Assembly (NCBI GenBank): GCA_032117095.1 | Contig: JAULZZ010000147.1 | Location: forward strand, 1 to 33,945 | Origin: REEB470 sp032117095 | GTDB lineage: Bacteria; Bacillota; Bacilli; Paenibacillales; YIM-B00363 | Length of the DNA: 33,945 nt | Reading direction: 5' to 3' | Shown: positions 31,705 to 33,945 of the stretch, piece by piece | Numbering within the stretch: position 1 is the first letter of the stretch | Layout: each line of letters begins with the position of its first letter | The notes under the pieces: model-generated | Database searches by the model: none | What the model was told of the DNA's origin: nothing | Seen by the model: the letters and a program-made list of their open reading frames with translations, nothing else | Program-made: the position numbers and the translations under genes

Positions 31705-33747
31705 GTGAACGACCTCGAAACGATGCAGCAACTCGTCGACACGCTAAATGCGCACAATTATTCCTATTATACATTACATCACCCCACGATCGCCGATGCC
31801 GACTATGATGCGTTGTACGATCAGCTGGTCGCCCTCGAAAACCAAACCGGCGTCACGTTGCCTCATTCTCCCACGCAGAGGGTCGGCGGGGACATTCTCA
31901 CCGAATTTGTTCCCCACACCCATCGGGCAAGATTGTGGAGTTTGGACAAAGCGCAACAATTTTCAGCACTGTATGCGTGGGAACAACGTGTGCAAAGAAA
32001 ACTCAATGAATATGCCGCCCTCCATCCGGACGAACCTCTCGCTCCTCTGTCGTATGCACTCGAACTGAAATTTGACGGTTTAACGATCAATTTGACGTAC
32101 GAAAACGGCGTACTCGTGCAAGCAGCCACCCGCGGCAATGGGCTCATCGGGGAATCGATTCTCGCCCAAGTGCGGACGATTCGCTCGATTCCCACGACCA
32201 TTCCGTACACCGCTGGCCTCGTAGAAGTACAAGGAGAAGCGTTAATGAAACGTTCTACGCTTGACGCCTACAACGCCACCGTAGACGAACCGCTCAAAAA
32301 TACACGCAATGCTGCCGCGGGCGCTTTGCGCAATCTCAACCCCGCCATTACCGCACAGCGCAAACTCGATGCGTATATTTATCATGTCGGCTATGCGCAA
32401 CCGTCCTTCTCGTGGACATCCCATGAGGAAATGGTCGGATTTTTGCGCACCCAACGGTTTCACGTGCACGAGTATGCCCCGATGTGTGACACGATGGAAG
32501 CGGTCATCGCACAACTTGCCTCGCTCCAACAACAACGTCATGCCCTCGATGAAGTCATTGATGGGGCCGTCATAAAAATCACCGATTTGAAACTGCGACG
32601 CATTCTCGGCTATACAGATAAGTTTCCTCGTTGGGCTATTGCATTCAAATTTGAAGCGACCGTAGTCGAAACGGTGTTGCGACAGGTGATTTGGAACGTG
32701 GGACGGACAGGAAAATTAACGCCTCTGGCACAGCTCGATCCCGTAGACGTCGATGGGGTGACTGTACAGTATTGTACGCTCAACAACATGGACGACATCC
32801 TCCGCAAAGGGCTTGTACATGCCATAGGGAAAACCGTCCTGCTCCGCAGAGCCAACGATGTCATCCCTGAAATCATCGGCTGTGCCCCCCTTGATGACTT
32901 GTCCGCTGATACAAAAGAAAACGAAGACATCGAACCGCCGACACAATGCCCCGCTTGTCATACGCCATTGGCGTGGCGTGGTGTCCATGTGTATTGTCCG
33001 AATGTGTTGGCATGCAAACCGCAAGTCATTGCGCGAATCGTCCATTTTTCCTCGCGTGATGCTCTAGACATTGCCTCTTTTAGCGAAAAAACGGCTGCTC
33101 TGCTGTATGATGCGTGTGCTGTACGGGACGTGGCGGACTTGTATGACATCACGTATGAACAGCTGTCTGCGTTGCCCCGCTTTGGCGTACGCAAAGCGCA
33201 AAACTTGTATGAGGCGATCGAAAAATCCAAGCGTTGTGCGCTCGATTCGTTCATCTACGCCCTCGGCATGCCACATGTAGGCAAAACGACAGCACGCATG
33301 CTCGCCCGCCATTTTGGCACGTTTGAGGCGTTGCAACACGCCAGCGTCGCCCAACTGCAGACACTCGAAGAGGTCGGCGATGTCGTCGCCCAAAGCATTG
33401 TGGCGTATTTTGCAGATCCCCTGCATCAAAATATGCTCACCCGTCTGTTTGCCAGCGGTGTGTGTCCCCAACAAAGCGTGCCCCTCGCATCGCCTACTAC
33501 GGATGAAGCCAAGCATTCCCCATTTTATGGAAAAACAGTCGTGATTACAGGAACACTCACCAACCTTACACGCGAAGAAGCAACCGAAAAATTGCGTCGC
33601 TGTGGGGCAACCGTTGCGCCTGCCGTCACGAAAAAGACACATTTTGTCATCTGCGGCGAAAAAGCAGGCAGTAAAAAAGAAAAAGCGCAACAACTTGGCA
33701 TCCCTATCCTCGACGAGGAAGCCGTATGGCAAGCATGGTTGTCGTAG
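31705..33747 (+). CDS. ligA: NAD+-dependent DNA ligase
   Basis: LigA seals nicks during replication and repair using NAD+. The 680 residues have the usual order: Ia domain (NAYYLY-like HNYSYYTLHHPTIADADYD), adenylation domain with Lys122 in LELKFDG, OB fold, a four-Cys zinc finger (CPAC...YCPNVLAC), HhH domains, and a C-terminal BRCT domain (GKTVVITGTLTNLTREEA). Several normally near-invariant positions differ: TRGDG is TRGNG, GED is GES, and MLSLDNAF is LWSLDKAQ. The catalytic Lys, the Arg of TRGNG, the Glu of VQGE and the Lys of AIAFKF are kept, so activity is likely. I start at GTG 31705, with GGAGG 9 nt upstream; ATG 31696 directly abuts that site. Confidence 0.95.
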   Translation: MNDLETMQQLVDTLNAHNYSYYTLHHPTIADADYDALYDQLVALENQTGVTLPHSPTQRVGGDILTEFVPHTHRARLWSLDKAQQFSALYAWEQRVQRKLNEYAALHPDEPLAPLSYALELKFDGLTINLTYENGVLVQAATRGNGLIGESILAQVRTIRSIPTTIPYTAGLVEVQGEALMKRSTLDAYNATVDEPLKNTRNAAAGALRNLNPAITAQRKLDAYIYHVGYAQPSFSWTSHEEMVGFLRTQRFHVHEYAPMCDTMEAVIAQLASLQQQRHALDEVIDGAVIKITDLKLRRILGYTDKFPRWAIAFKFEATVVETVLRQVIWNVGRTGKLTPLAQLDPVDVDGVTVQYCTLNNMDDILRKGLVHAIGKTVLLRRANDVIPEIIGCAPLDDLSADTKENEDIEPPTQCPACHTPLAWRGVHVYCPNVLACKPQVIARIVHFSSRDALDIASFSEKTAALLYDACAVRDVADLYDITYEQLSALPRFGVRKAQNLYEAIEKSKRCALDSFIYALGMPHVGKTTARMLARHFGTFEALQHASVAQLQTLEEVGDVVAQSIVAYFADPLHQNMLTRLFASGVCPQQSVPLASPTTDEAKHSPFYGKTVVITGTLTNLTREEATEKLRRCGATVAPAVTKKTHFVICGEKAGSKKEKAQQLGIPILDEEAVWQAWLS

Positions 33748-33767
33748 TCGCATTCTTGTCACTACAT

Positions 33768-33945
33768 TCAACCAAAGAGAATACAATCAGCCCAAGAGAA
33801 CACACGGCAAGCCCAAGAGAACACACGACAAGCCCAAGGGAACACACGACAAGCCCAAGGGAACACACGACAAGCCCAAGGGAACACACGACAAGCCCAA
33901 GGGAACACACGACAAGCCCAAGGGAACACACGACAAGCCCAAGGG
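33768..33945. repeat. 21-bp tandem repeat array, continuing beyond the window
   Basis: Seven complete units and one partial unit beginning AGCCCAAG run from 33789 to the end, each exactly 21 bp, preceded by a degenerate unit at 33768-33788. The first two units read AGCCCAAGAG and the later ones AGCCCAAGGG, and are otherwise identical. The minus strand is open across the array and reads CSLGLVV repeatedly, but no ribosome site or full gene can be judged within the window. The array starts 20 bp after the ligA stop. Confidence 0.9.

Noticed and set aside
33768..33945. CRISPR array
   Set aside because: The repeats are directly adjacent 21-bp units without unique spacers, so this is a simple tandem repeat.

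Overview
The window looks like the chromosome of a Gram-positive, Bacilli-type Firmicute. The evidence is strong purine-rich ribosome binding sites, sigma-A promoters of the TTGACA/TATAAT type, frequent GTG starts, a pcrA-ligA pair, an aconitase of the citB/acnA type, a Fur box of the Bacillus/E. coli consensus, and a type IV pilus operon without a secretin gene. The species cannot be named from the sequence. Most genes are of moderate GC content. One stretch (about 11.5-16.5 kb) is clearly richer in A+T.

Layout, left to right. (1) 1-912, minus: a truncated AAA-ATPase-like/PD-(D/E)XK family gene, with a short inverted-repeat element just upstream. (2) 1199-3157, minus: thrS, divergent from a cation diffusion facilitator gene (3309-4208) with facing, partly overlapping promoters. 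(3) 4474-10059, all minus: a Fur-controlled ferric-iron ABC importer (binding lipoprotein, fused permease, ATPase) whose genes run with overlaps or short gaps into rnhA and an ACT-domain malic enzyme. (4) 10228-22394, minus: a type IV pilus region. In transcription order it holds a major-type prepilin, pilM-pilN-pilO, a minor prepilin, a large prepilin with a formylglycine-generating-enzyme (FGE)-like head, then two AT-rich secreted-protein genes (a GH99-like protein with five DUF4214 repeats, and a polyproline/BACON protein), then pilC. No pilB, pilT or pilD is in the window. (5) 22792-23292, minus: an amidase-domain protein, divergent from acnA (23434-26187), followed by a BCP-type peroxiredoxin. 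(6) 27115-28083, minus: a sugar isomerase/epimerase-type TIM barrel, divergent from a PfkB sugar kinase that overlaps pcrA; ligA follows. (7) 33768 to the end: a 21-bp tandem repeat running off the window.

Two families of short non-coding inverted-repeat elements are scattered through the intergenic spaces. Family R (about 100-127 bp, ends TACTAAACAC/GTGTTTAGTA flanked by TA) has at least five near-complete and three partial copies, mostly around the pilus region. Family B (118-152 bp, ends CAATGTCAACAGGTTAAG) has two copies. One end of the second B copy supplies a consensus -35 box for pilC.

The most interesting unit is the pilus region. The last gene of the pilMNO operon is a prepilin that lacks Glu5, as GspK-type tip pseudopilins do. 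It carries a cysteine-free FGE/C-type-lectin-like head, so it is probably a non-catalytic binding tip. Next to it are two secreted proteins with domains associated with glycans. A carbohydrate-binding pilus with secreted partners is a reasonable hypothesis, but it is inference.
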